Assembly (NCBI RefSeq): GCF_003732425.1
Contig: NZ_MOBX01000010.1
Location: forward strand, 1-64,000
Origin: Pseudomonas fluorescens
GTDB lineage: Bacteria; Pseudomonadota; Gammaproteobacteria; Pseudomonadales; Pseudomonadaceae
Length of the DNA: 64,000 nt
Reading direction: 5' to 3'
Every line of letters starts with the position of its first letter. Position 1 is the first letter of the stretch. Positions 56,450-64,000 of this stretch are shown one piece after another. The notes under the pieces were generated by a model. The model did no database searches. It saw nothing but the letters and a program-made list of their open reading frames with translations, and was not told the origin of the DNA. The position numbers and the translations under genes are program-made.

Positions 56450-56992
56450 TCAGTCCTGACGCAGCGCAATATCGATCAGCCGATGCAGCTCATCCACCTC
56501 CAGCGCCGCCGCCGAAAACAGAATCCGGAACACCACCGGCGCCACCACCAGATTGATCAGCCGATCGACACTCGGTGCCGCTTCATCCGGATGCCGCTCA
56601 ATGATCGTCTGCAATTGCGCGCCAATGATCGTCACGCAATAGCCCGGCGTAGCACTGGCCTGCACATCGCGCATCATGTTGCGCCCGGGCTCGGAACTCA
56701 TCTCGTCGAGATACTGTTCGGCCCACGCACGAATATCACTGCGCAAGCTGCCGGTTTGCGCCGGTTCGCTGTCCGGGCGCATGCGGGCGAGGGCGACGTC
56801 GGCCAATAACGCCGACAGATCGCCCCAGCGCCGATAAATCGTCGACGGTGTAACGCCTGCACGCGCGGCGATCTGCGGGACGGTCACGCTCGAGCGCTCC
56901 TGTTCTTGCAGGAGTGCACGGACTGCCGAATGAATTGCATCTTGCACCCGGGCACTGCGGCCGCCGGGGCGTAAACCTTCTTTAATAGCCAT
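56450..56992 (-). CDS. TetR family transcriptional regulator
   Basis: Repressor of 180 residues. The N-terminal HTH lies in VTVPQIAARAGVTPSTIYRRWGDLSALL (about residues 36-63). The C-terminal part is a ligand-binding helical domain with no family signature I can name. It diverges from an MFS gene across a 91-nt spacer containing a perfect 16-bp inverted repeat, the probable operator for both genes. AAGG lies 8 nt upstream of the start. Confidence 0.92.
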   Translation of the reverse strand: MAIKEGLRPGGRSARVQDAIHSAVRALLQEQERSSVTVPQIAARAGVTPSTIYRRWGDLSALLADVALARMRPDSEPAQTGSLRSDIRAWAEQYLDEMSSEPGRNMMRDVQASATPGYCVTIIGAQLQTIIERHPDEAAPSVDRLINLVVAPVVFRILFSAAALEVDELHRLIDIALRQD

Positions 56993-57039
56993 GGCGCAGA
57001 CCTTAACACAAAGAATTTGCTTTAAGCGCGAGGCAGTAG

Positions 57040-57080
57040 CACACTCCGCAAAAGCAAAAAATTAGCTTTTGCGGAGTGTG
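57040..57080. promoter_or_regulatory. Perfect 16-bp inverted repeat operator between tetR and MFS
   Basis: CACACTCCGCAAAAGC (57040-57055) and GCTTTTGCGGAGTGTG (57065-57080) are exact reverse complements around a 9-nt AT-rich spacer. The right arm contains the ribosome site GGAG of the MFS gene, which starts at 57084. TetR binding here could block transcription of both genes, and the RNA hairpin could also hide the MFS ribosome site. Confidence 0.78.
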
Positions 57081-57083
57081 CCC

Positions 57084-58271
57084 ATGATCAGCCTTGCTTC
57101 TAACCGTTCCAGCCTGTGGTTTCTGGCGATAACTCTACTGAGTTTTCTCGCCGCCTCCACAGCACCGACGCCGTTGTATCACCTGTATCAGGATCAAATG
57201 CATTTCTCGGCGGCAGTGCTGACGCTGATCTTCGGCGTTTATGCGCTCAGCCTGTTGGCGGCGTTATTAACCGTCGGTTCGCTGTCCGATCACTTGGGAC
57301 GCAAACCGGTGATCTTCACCGCCGTGTTGCTCAATGCGTTGGCGATGCTGCTGTTTATCTACGCCGACAGCGTGGCGTGGCTGATCAGCGCGCGAGTTCT
57401 GCAAGGGTTTGCCACCGGCATGGCCACCGCTGTTTTGAGCGCGACGCTGCTCGACACGGATCGTCAGCAAGGGCCGCTGATCAACAGTGTGGCGCCGTTG
57501 CTCGGCATGGCCCTCGGCGGCATGGGTTGCGGTTTACTGGCAGAGTTTGCTCCGGCGCCGTTGCAACTGACCTATTGGCTGCTGCTCGCGCTGTTTGTAT
57601 TGCAGGGGCTTTACGTCTGGCGCTTGCCGGAGAGCGTCACCCCGCAAGCAGGGGCATGGGCTTCGTTGCGGCCGACCTTGCACGTGCCGACTCAAGCGCG
57701 AGCCACCCTGTGGCGCGTATTGCCGCTGAACACGGCAACCTGGGCACTCGGCGGCTTTTATGCATCCCTGGCGCCGTCGCTGGTGCGCACCGCCACCGGC
57801 TCGAACTCCAATCTGATCGGCGGCGCCACCGTGGCAGCCCTGACGGTGACGGGGGCACTGATGATTTTCACGATGCGCAATCGTCCTGCCGTTCGGGCCT
57901 TGCAGTTGGGCGCGATTCTGTTGCCGATGGGGCTGGTGTTGATTCTACTGGGTGTGCACAGCGCCAGTCTGTCGCTGTTTTTCCTCGGCACGCTAGTGGC
58001 TGGTTGCGGCTTTGGCTCGGGATTTCTCGGTGCCGTGCGCAGCCTGGTGCCGCTGGCGTTGCCCCGTGAACGGGCGGGGTTGATGGCGGCATATTACGTG
58101 CTCAGTTATCTGGCGTTTTGTTTACCCGCGTTGCTCGCCGGGTACTTGTCGCGCAGTTACGGATTGCTGGCGACCACCGATGGCTACGGGGCGGTGTTGA
58201 TTGTGTTGGCCATTGGCGCGCTGCTGCTCAGCCTGCGCCCAGCCGCCGCTAAAGTGTGCAGCGCTCCATAA
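57084..58271 (+). CDS. MFS transporter (TetR-linked)
   Basis: Drug-efflux-type major facilitator of 395 residues, 12 helices. STAPTPLYHLYQDQMHFSAAVLTLIFGVYALSLLAALL is the N-terminal helix pair; SDHLGRKPVIFTAVLLNALAML follows with the A-motif. ATG 57084 follows GGAG by 7 nt. The substrate is unknown. The tight link to a TetR and its palindrome argues for an inducible exporter. Confidence 0.92.
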   Translation: MISLASNRSSLWFLAITLLSFLAASTAPTPLYHLYQDQMHFSAAVLTLIFGVYALSLLAALLTVGSLSDHLGRKPVIFTAVLLNALAMLLFIYADSVAWLISARVLQGFATGMATAVLSATLLDTDRQQGPLINSVAPLLGMALGGMGCGLLAEFAPAPLQLTYWLLLALFVLQGLYVWRLPESVTPQAGAWASLRPTLHVPTQARATLWRVLPLNTATWALGGFYASLAPSLVRTATGSNSNLIGGATVAALTVTGALMIFTMRNRPAVRALQLGAILLPMGLVLILLGVHSASLSLFFLGTLVAGCGFGSGFLGAVRSLVPLALPRERAGLMAAYYVLSYLAFCLPALLAGYLSRSYGLLATTDGYGAVLIVLAIGALLLSLRPAAAKVCSAP

Positions 58272-58322
58272 TCCCCACGGTTTCGGTTAGCCTTGCCCGG
58301 CTTTCTTCTCAAGGATCGATCC

Positions 58323-58634
58323 ATGAAGATTATTCGCAGCAAGACCTTCACTGCCGAGCGCGCCTGGGGCGCGCTGGACATCGCCAACATGAACGGCATC
58401 ACCACGCGCCTGCACTGGACGGATCAGCCGTACCAATGGCACGTCAACGACGGCGAGGAAGTGTTCGTGGTGCTCGATGGCCAAGTGCTGATGCATTACC
58501 GCGAACTGGGCGAAGAAAGACAGGTGCAGCTTGATGTCGGTGACATCTTCTATGCGAGTGTCGGCACCGAGCACGTCGCCCATCCGCAAGGCGCGGCGCG
58601 GATTCTGGTGATCGAGAGCGAAGGCAGCGTCTGA
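58323..58634 (+). CDS. Small cupin-domain protein
   Basis: Single cupin of 103 residues from ATG 58323 (MKIIRSKTFTAERAWGALDI). The beta-barrel motifs are YQWHVNDGEEVFVVLDGQVLM and VGTEHVAHPQGAARILVIE, giving two histidines and a glutamate as possible metal ligands. CAAGGAT lies upstream. It may be a small isomerase or sensor; no activity can be set. It is 51 nt after the MFS gene and could be co-transcribed. Confidence 0.88.
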   Translation: MKIIRSKTFTAERAWGALDIANMNGITTRLHWTDQPYQWHVNDGEEVFVVLDGQVLMHYRELGEERQVQLDVGDIFYASVGTEHVAHPQGAARILVIESEGSV

Positions 58635-58739
58635 CTGCTTATTGGTAAAACAGATAACAGTTAGAGAAATTACCCGTTATATAGATATTCGATTCGGTTC
58701 TACCATGGACTCAACCTCACCAGAGGACAGGAGTTCATG

Positions 58740-59891
58740 ATGACTTGCCCCAATACTGCCAAACCCGGCATCAAACCGTTCCGTCAGCTTCAGCATCCGC
58801 GTGAAGTGATTCGCCAGTTCACCCCCAACTGGTTCGCAGTGACAATGGGCACCGGGGTGCTGGCGTTGGCGCTGGTGCAATTGCCATTGGCCATTCCCGG
58901 TATCCATGCCTTCGCTGAAGGTTTGTGGTTGTTCAACATTCTGTTGTTCACCCTGTTTACCGCTGCGTACGCCGCGCGCTGGATCCTGTTTTTCGATGAA
59001 GCACGACGGATTTTCGGCCACTCCACGGTATCGATGTTCTTCGGCACGATTCCCATGGGCCTGGCGACGATCATCAACGGCTTTCTGCTGTTCGGCCTGC
59101 CGCGCTGGGGCGACGGTGTGATTCATCTCGCCGAAGTGCTGTGGTGGATCGATGTGGCCATGTCGCTGACCTGCGGCGTATTGATTCCCTACATGATGTT
59201 TACCCGTCAGGAGCACAGCATCGATCAGATGACTGCCGTCTGGCTGCTGCCGGTCGTGGCGGCAGAAGTGGCGGCGGCCAGCGGTGGTTTGCTCGCACCG
59301 CATCTCAGCGATGCCCACTCGCAACTGGTGGTACTGACGACAAGCTACGTGCTCTGGGCCTTTTCCCTACCCGTAGCGTTCAGCATTCTGACGATCCTGC
59401 TGCTGCGCATGGCCCTGCATAAACTGCCCCACGAAAACATGGCGGCGTCGAGCTGGCTGGCCCTCGGCCCGATCGGCACCGGTGCGCTGGGCATGTTGCT
59501 GCTGGGCGGTGATGCGCCAGCGATCTTCGCGGCGAACGGTCTGCCGGGCATTGGCGAAATCGCTTCGGGCCTGGGGCTTATCGCCGGGATTACCCTGTGG
59601 GGCTTCGGGCTGTGGTGGATGCTGACGGCGCTGCTGATCACCGTGCGTTACTTGCGTGACGGCATCCCGTTCAACCTCGGCTGGTGGGGTTTCACCTTCC
59701 CGTTGGGGGTGTATTCGCTGGCCACCTTGAAATTGGCGAGCATCCTGAACCTGGCGTTTTTCAGCGTCTTCGGCACGGCGCTGGTGCTGTTGCTGGCGGT
59801 GATGTGGTTGATTGTCGGCAAGCGCACCGTGCAAGGTGCCTGGCGTGGCGAGTTGTTTGTCTCGCCGTGCATTGCAGGTTTGAAGAAATAA
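58740..59891 (+). CDS. TDT family transporter (TehA/Mae1/Ssu1-like)
   Basis: Inner-membrane protein of 383 residues with about ten helices. NWFAVTMGTGVLALALVQLP near the N-terminus and FGHSTVSMFFGTIPMGLATI are the TDT marks. Family members export sulfite, malate or tellurite-related anions; sulfite efflux is one option but unproven here. I prefer ATG 58740 (GGAG 6 nt upstream); ATG 58737 is only 3 nt away. It stands alone. Confidence 0.85.
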   Translation: MTCPNTAKPGIKPFRQLQHPREVIRQFTPNWFAVTMGTGVLALALVQLPLAIPGIHAFAEGLWLFNILLFTLFTAAYAARWILFFDEARRIFGHSTVSMFFGTIPMGLATIINGFLLFGLPRWGDGVIHLAEVLWWIDVAMSLTCGVLIPYMMFTRQEHSIDQMTAVWLLPVVAAEVAAASGGLLAPHLSDAHSQLVVLTTSYVLWAFSLPVAFSILTILLLRMALHKLPHENMAASSWLALGPIGTGALGMLLLGGDAPAIFAANGLPGIGEIASGLGLIAGITLWGFGLWWMLTALLITVRYLRDGIPFNLGWWGFTFPLGVYSLATLKLASILNLAFFSVFGTALVLLLAVMWLIVGKRTVQGAWRGELFVSPCIAGLKK

Positions 59892-59990
59892 CCTGAAAAG
59901 TTTAGGTAAGGTGTGGCCTGGATCGCGGTTCGAGAATCCAATAAGCAGTACCCAGGCCTCTCTACCTTAAACATCAGGGAAACACGGAAG

Positions 59991-61865
59991 ATGAGTCACC
60001 CCTCACAGTTCAACCTGCTGCGCACTCGGCGCTTCCTGCCATTCTTCATCACGCAGTCCCTTGGCGCGTTCAACGACAACGTATTCAAGCAGTCGCTGAT
60101 CCTCGCCATTCTTTATCGGCTGACCATCGAGGGTGACCGTTCGATCTGGGTCAACCTGTGTGCGTTGCTGTTTATCCTGCCGTTTTTTCTGTTCTCGGCG
60201 TTGGCCGGGCAGTTCGGCGAGAAATTCGCCAAGGACGCGCTGATCCGTCTGATCAAGCTCGCGGAAATTGCCATCATGGCCGTAGGCTCGGTCGGTTTTC
60301 TCTTCGACCACTTATCGCTGATGCTGGTGGCGCTGTTCGCCATGGGCACCCATTCGGCGCTGTTCGGGCCGGTGAAGTATTCGATCCTGCCGCAGGCTTT
60401 GCGCGAGGAAGAACTGGTCGGCGGCAACGGCCTGGTGGAGATGGGTACGTTTTTGGCGATTCTCGCCGGGACGATCGGCGCCGGGGTCATCATGTCGTCC
60501 TCGCACTATGCGCCGTTGGTGTCCTGCGCCATCGTCGGGATTGCCGTGCTGGGTTATCTGGCCAGCCGCAGCATTCCGCGCGCAGCGGCATCCTCGCCGG
60601 AGATGCGCCTGAACTGGAACATCTTCAGTCAATCCTGGGCCACGTTGAAACTTGGCTTGGGTCAGACGCCAGCGGTGTCGCGCTCGATTGTCGGCAACTC
60701 GTGGTTCTGGTTTGTCGGGGCGATTTACCTGACGCAGATTCCTGCCTACGCCAAGGAGTGGATGCACGGCGATGAGACCGTGGTCACTCTGATTCTTACC
60801 GTATTTTCGGTCGGTATCGCGCTGGGTTCGATGCTGTGCGAGAAGTTGTCCGGGCGCAAGGTCGAGATCGGTCTGGTGCCGTTCGGTTCGTTCGGTCTGA
60901 CCGTGTTCGGTTTGCTGCTGTGGTGGCATTCCGGCGGTATCCCGGAAAGCGTCACTGGCCACAGCTGGATTGAAGTGTTGGGATTCGTGCACACTTGGGC
61001 GGTGTTGGTCGACATCCTCGGCCTCGGCATTTTTGGCGGCTTCTATATTGTGCCGCTGTATGCCTTGATCCAGTCGCGCACTGCCGAGAACGAGCGGGCG
61101 AGGGTGATTGCCGCCAACAATATTCTCAACGCGCTGTTTATGGTGGTCTCGGCCATCGTCTCGATCGTGCTGTTGAGCGTGGTCAAGCTGTCGATCCCGC
61201 AACTATTCCTCGTGGTGTCGCTGCTGAATATCGGCGTCAACGCTTACATCTTCAAAATCGTCCCCGAATTCAGCATGCGCTTCATGATCTGGCTGCTCAG
61301 CCATTCCATGTACCGCGTCGAGCACCGCAATCTTGAGGCTATTCCCGATGAAGGCGCGGCTTTGCTGGTGTGCAATCACGTGTCGTTTGTCGATGCCTTG
61401 CTGATTGGTGGCGCGGTGCGTCGGCCGATTCGCTTTGTCATGTACTACAAAATCTACAACCTGCCGGTGCTGAACTTTATCTTCCGCACGGCGGGGACGA
61501 TTCCGATTGCCGGACGTAACGAAGACATCCAGATTTACGAAAAGGCTTTCACCCGGATTGCTCAGTATCTGAAGGACGGTGAGCTGGTGTGCATCTTCCC
61601 GGAGGGCAAGTTGACCGCCGATGGCGAGATGAATGAGTTCAGGGGCGGCCTGACGCGGATTCTCGAAGAGACGCCGGTACCGGTGATTCCACTGGCGCTG
61701 CAGGGGCTGTGGGGGAGTTTCTTCAGTCGCGATCCGAACAAGGGTGTGTTCCGCCGGTTGTGGTCGCGGGTGACGCTGGTGGCGGGAGCGCCGGTGGCTG
61801 TTGATGCTGCTGAGCCGGCGAAGTTGCAGGGGTTGGTGGGGGAGTTGCGCGGGGCAGTTAGATAG
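59991..61865 (+). CDS. MFS-acyltransferase fusion (LplT-PlsC, lysophospholipid recycling type)
   Basis: Protein of 624 residues. The first ~410 residues are an LplT-like major facilitator (FLPFFITQSLGAFNDNVFKQSLILA), a lysophospholipid flippase. The C-terminal part is a PlsC acyltransferase with His463/Asp468 in NHVSFVDALL and FPEGKLTADGEM. It probably moves lysophosphatidylethanolamine inward and reacylates it. The acyl-ACP synthetase domain found in full Aas fusions is absent, so acyl donor supply must be separate. ATG 59991 has AGGGA 10 nt upstream; a longer frame from 59913 is unsupported. Confidence 0.9.
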   Translation: MSHPSQFNLLRTRRFLPFFITQSLGAFNDNVFKQSLILAILYRLTIEGDRSIWVNLCALLFILPFFLFSALAGQFGEKFAKDALIRLIKLAEIAIMAVGSVGFLFDHLSLMLVALFAMGTHSALFGPVKYSILPQALREEELVGGNGLVEMGTFLAILAGTIGAGVIMSSSHYAPLVSCAIVGIAVLGYLASRSIPRAAASSPEMRLNWNIFSQSWATLKLGLGQTPAVSRSIVGNSWFWFVGAIYLTQIPAYAKEWMHGDETVVTLILTVFSVGIALGSMLCEKLSGRKVEIGLVPFGSFGLTVFGLLLWWHSGGIPESVTGHSWIEVLGFVHTWAVLVDILGLGIFGGFYIVPLYALIQSRTAENERARVIAANNILNALFMVVSAIVSIVLLSVVKLSIPQLFLVVSLLNIGVNAYIFKIVPEFSMRFMIWLLSHSMYRVEHRNLEAIPDEGAALLVCNHVSFVDALLIGGAVRRPIRFVMYYKIYNLPVLNFIFRTAGTIPIAGRNEDIQIYEKAFTRIAQYLKDGELVCIFPEGKLTADGEMNEFRGGLTRILEETPVPVIPLALQGLWGSFFSRDPNKGVFRRLWSRVTLVAGAPVAVDAAEPAKLQGLVGELRGAVR

Positions 61866-61883
61866 TCGGCGATTTTAAGGGCC

Positions 61884-61970
61884 TCTTCGCGAGCAGGCTC
61901 GCTCCCACAGTTGATCGTATTCCTCTGACGGAACGCGATTGAATGTGGGGGCGAGCCTGCTCGCGAAAGC
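61884..61970. repeat. REP pair between convergent genes
   Basis: TCTTCGCGAGCAGGCTCGCT and, in inverted orientation, TGTGGGGGCGAGCCTGCTCG, ~33 nt apart. One arm carries GGGGGC in place of GGGAGC. Confidence 0.9.
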
Positions 61971-61979
61971 GGTAGTGGC

Positions 61980-62294
61980 TTAAGCGCTGACCTTGAGGCC
62001 AATCAACCCGGTAATGATCAACGCCACACTGGCCAGCCGAATCAACGCCATCGACTCGCCAAACAGGATGATCCCGGCAATCACCGTGCCCACGGCACCG
62101 ACACCGGTCCAGATCGCATAGGCCGTACCCAGCGGCAATTCCTTCATCGCCAGACCCAGCAGACCCAGGCTGATGGCCATCGCCGCAACGGTCAGAACAG
62201 TGGGGAGTGGGCGAGTGAAACCGTCGGTGTATTTCAGGCCGACGGCCCAGCCGACTTCGAACAGGCCGGCGAAAAACAGAATGATCCAGGACAT
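61980..62294 (-). CDS. sugE: SugE/Gdx small multidrug resistance family guanidinium exporter
   Basis: Four-helix SMR transporter of 104 residues. The essential glutamate is Glu13 in [17 protein letters not shown]. The [27 protein letters not shown] segment is the SugE-type third helix. The upstream guanidine-II riboswitch shows the substrate class: guanidinium. The ribosome site GGAGG lies 6 nt before ATG 62294. It works as an antiparallel dimer in the inner membrane. Confidence 0.95.
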   Translation of the reverse strand: MSWIILFFAGLFEVGWAVGLKYTDGFTRPLPTVLTVAAMAISLGLLGLAMKELPLGTAYAIWTGVGAVGTVIAGIILFGESMALIRLASVALIITGLIGLKVSA

Positions 62295-62314
62295 GAAAGA
62301 CCTCCATCGATTGA

Positions 62315-62366
62315 CGGGGTCGTCCCCAGATTAATAACTCGATCGAGCCGCAGGGTCGTCCCTGCG
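62315..62366 (-). ncRNA. Guanidine-II riboswitch (mini-ykkC)
   Basis: On the minus strand two hairpins follow one another: CGCAGGG-ACGA-CCCTGCG (62366-62349) and GGGG-ACGA-CCCC (62327-62316). Both loops are ACGA, the class signature ACGR. The spacer is ~20 nt. The second hairpin lies ~10 nt before the GGAGG ribosome site, so ligand binding should free translation of sugE. Confidence 0.92.
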
Positions 62367-62413
62367 TTGCGCGATAGTTTGACGAGCATTAACCCGGGGA
62401 TCAAGTTTGCGGG

Positions 62414-63379
62414 TCAGTCGGCCGCTTGCTGCGCCAGTGCCTCGCGATCTTGTTTTTCACTCATGCGTCGGAAGTACGTCGACAGCAACGCGCCGGAGAT
62501 GTTGTGCCAAACGCTGAACAGTGCGCTCGGCACCGCCGCCAATGGCGAAAAATGCGCACTGGCCAATGCCGCGCCCAATCCCGAATTCTGCATGCCGACC
62601 TCCAGCGCCAGCGATTTGCGCTGGGCCAGCGGCAGCTTGAACAGGCGCCCGGTGAAGTAGCCCAGCAGATAACCGAAGCTGTTGTGCAGCATGACCACGG
62701 CCATGATCAGCAGGCCCGATTCGGCGATTTTCGCCTGACTGGCGGCCACCACGGCGGTGACAATGATCACGATGCTGACCACCGATACCAGCGGCAACAC
62801 GTCCACGGCATGACGAACCTTGTTACCGAGCAAACGCTGGGCAACCACGCCGAGAATGATCGGCAGCAGCACCACTTGCAGGATCGACCAGAACAGCTCC
62901 ATGAACGACACCGGCAACCACGCCGAAGCCAGCAGCCAGATCAGCGCCGGGGTCAGCAGTGGGGCGAGGAGGGTGGTGACGGCGGCAATGGCCACCGATA
63001 ACGCCAGATCACCCCGGGCCAGCCAGGTCATGACGTTGGACGAGGTGCCGCTTGGGCAGCAGCCAACCAGAATCACCCCGACGGCGATTTCCGGCGGCAG
63101 ATGAAACACCTGGCAGAGCAACCACGCCACGCCGGGCATGATCACGAAATGCGCGACCACGCCCAGGGCCACACGCCACGGGTGGCGGGCGACGGCAGCG
63201 AAGTCGTCGAGTTTGAGGGTCAGGCCCATGCCGAACATCACCAGCCCGAGCAGCGGCACGATCGCGCTTTTCAGGCCGAGGAACCACCCCGGTTGCAAGA
63301 ACGCAATCACCGCGAAAATCAGAACCCAGTAAGCGAAGGTGTTGCCGACAAAGCGGCTGAGTGCAGCCAGTGCGCGCAT
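62414..63379 (-). CDS. Bile acid:sodium symporter (BASS) family transporter
   Basis: Inner-membrane protein of 321 residues, ten helices. Signature segments are VGCCPSGTSSNVMTWLARGDLAL (sodium-site crossing) and ALEVGMQNSGLGAALASAHF. I use ATG 63379 (MRALAALSRFVGNTFAYW), preceded by AAGGAA; longer frames run through the repeat. Substrates in bacteria range from organic acids to pantoate; none is assignable here. It lies ~120 nt upstream of sugE on the same strand but is separated by the riboswitch promoter region. Confidence 0.9.
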   Translation of the reverse strand: MRALAALSRFVGNTFAYWVLIFAVIAFLQPGWFLGLKSAIVPLLGLVMFGMGLTLKLDDFAAVARHPWRVALGVVAHFVIMPGVAWLLCQVFHLPPEIAVGVILVGCCPSGTSSNVMTWLARGDLALSVAIAAVTTLLAPLLTPALIWLLASAWLPVSFMELFWSILQVVLLPIILGVVAQRLLGNKVRHAVDVLPLVSVVSIVIIVTAVVAASQAKIAESGLLIMAVVMLHNSFGYLLGYFTGRLFKLPLAQRKSLALEVGMQNSGLGAALASAHFSPLAAVPSALFSVWHNISGALLSTYFRRMSEKQDREALAQQAAD

Positions 63380-63432
63380 GGCTTGTTCCTTATTATGCGA
63401 AAGCGTTAGGAAGCTAAGCATACGTCGCCAGC

Positions 63433-63511
63433 AAAAAGATCGCAGCCTCCGGCAGCTCCTACAGGAAAAATGCATTCCAGATGTAGGAGTGGCCGAAGGC
63501 TGCGATCTTTT
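63433..63511. repeat. Inverted repeat pair, TGTAGGAGTGGCC type
   Basis: AAAAGATCGCAGCCTCCGGC...CTCCTACA and its inverse TGTAGGAGTGGCCGAAGGCT...ATCTTTT lie ~20 nt apart. It shares sequence with the 56351-56437 pair. Confidence 0.88.
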
Positions 63512-63533
63512 AAGCTTTCACACAAAAGGCAGG

Positions 63534-64000
63534 TCAGATCCCCTGCGGAGTCTCTTCGCCACCCAGCGCTTCAACCAGCGCTGGCAGGAAATCACCGAAG
63601 GTCAGCATCATCAGGGTGAAGCTGGCATCCAGTTGGCCCAGCGCCTCATCGCCACCGTCCTGTTCCGCCTGATCCTGCAACAGATCTTCGAACTTCAGAC
63701 GTTTAACGGTCATCTTGTCGTCGAGCATGAACGACAGTTTGTCCTGCCAGGCCAGCGACAGCTGAGTCACCACTTTGCCGGTGCTCAGGTGCAGCTGGAT
63801 TTCTTCGCTGGTCAGGTCCTGACGCTTGCAACGCACGATGCCGCCGTCTTCGTGGGTGTCGCGCAGTTCGCACTCGTCCAGTACATAGAAGTCATCAGCG
63901 GCTTTTTGTGTGGTGACCCAGTCAGTCATGACCGCAGTCGGTGCCATTTTCACGGTCAACGGACGGACAGGCAGGGTGCCGATCACTTCACGCAGGGTCG
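63534..64000 (-). CDS. rdgC: Recombination-associated protein RdgC (3' part, cut by window edge)
   Basis: The last ~155 residues of RdgC, a nucleoid-associated ring protein that binds double-stranded DNA and limits RecA. The visible part runs from [20 protein letters not shown] at the window end to [12 protein letters not shown]. It includes [23 protein letters not shown] and [31 protein letters not shown], which match the C-terminal half. The full family length is about 300 residues, so the 5' half lies beyond position 64000. The inner GTG at 63986 is not the start. Confidence 0.93.
   Translation of the reverse strand, partial: TLREVIGTLPVRPLTVKMAPTAVMTDWVTTQKAADDFYVLDECELRDTHEDGGIVRCKRQDLTSEEIQLHLSTGKVVTQLSLAWQDKLSFMLDDKMTVKRLKFEDLLQDQAEQDGGDEALGQLDASFTLMMLTFGDFLPALVEALGGEETPQGI

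Overview
The window reads as core chromosome of a Pseudomonas species of the fluorescens complex. The evidence is the gene order (gltA / sdhCDAB-sucAB-lpdG-sucCD; the cobO-to-cobS block followed by marR, MFS, glutathione peroxidase and fadL), high-GC codon use, and many copies of the Pseudomonas REP-type inverted repeat with core GCGAGCCTGCTCGC. No phage, insertion sequence, CRISPR array, rRNA or tRNA was seen.

Layout. 1-480 is a non-coding repeat region (hexamer tandem plus a dispersed inverted repeat) ending at the gltA terminator. 495-13501 holds citrate synthase, divergent from a long TCA run: succinate dehydrogenase, 2-oxoglutarate dehydrogenase with its E3, and succinyl-CoA synthetase. 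Good sigma70 promoters face both ways between gltA and sdhC, and a UUCG terminator closes sucD. 13864-20765 holds BrnQ, two small membrane proteins, an alanine/glutamine-rich lipoprotein, two PaaI-type thioesterases, HtpG with a sigma32-like promoter, and a dienelactone hydrolase. 20927-26201 holds a pirin, an OsmC protein, a secreted amidohydrolase, a chemoreceptor and a DUF3108 protein. purM-purN lies on the minus strand opposite DUF2066, an AI-2E permease, hda and two NlpC/P60 lipoproteins. After a PQQ-type sugar dehydrogenase and an unknown gene, a cobalamin riboswitch leads the late B12 operon (cobO, cobB, bluB, cbiB, cobD, cobQ, cobU, cobT, cobC, cobS), whose genes mostly overlap by 4 nt. 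44726-49741 holds a MarR/MFS unit with a 40-residue companion gene, an exported glutathione peroxidase, FadL and two unknown proteins. 49742-50703 is gene-free and carries a DnaA-box-like cluster. The rest holds a SEL1 protein, RmuC, a transporter-fused hybrid histidine kinase, a TetR/MFS pair around a perfect 16-bp palindrome, a cupin, a TDT transporter, an MFS-PlsC fusion, a SugE/Gdx exporter under a guanidine-II riboswitch, a BASS transporter and the 3' half of rdgC.

How the genes work together. The first 13 kb makes most of the oxidative TCA cycle from citrate formation to fumarate. The cob block adenosylates, amidates and assembles the nucleotide loop of B12, and is gated by B12 itself. 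Several transporters sit beside their own switch (MarR, TetR or riboswitch).

I found no convincing new multi-gene system. The less ordinary signals are regulatory or repeat-derived: a probable leaderless marR mRNA with the operator on its -10, a REP pair read into the cobB C-terminus, a terminator-like hairpin between a promoter and a lipoprotein gene, two hairpins between lpdG and sucC, and the gene-free stretch near 50 kb.
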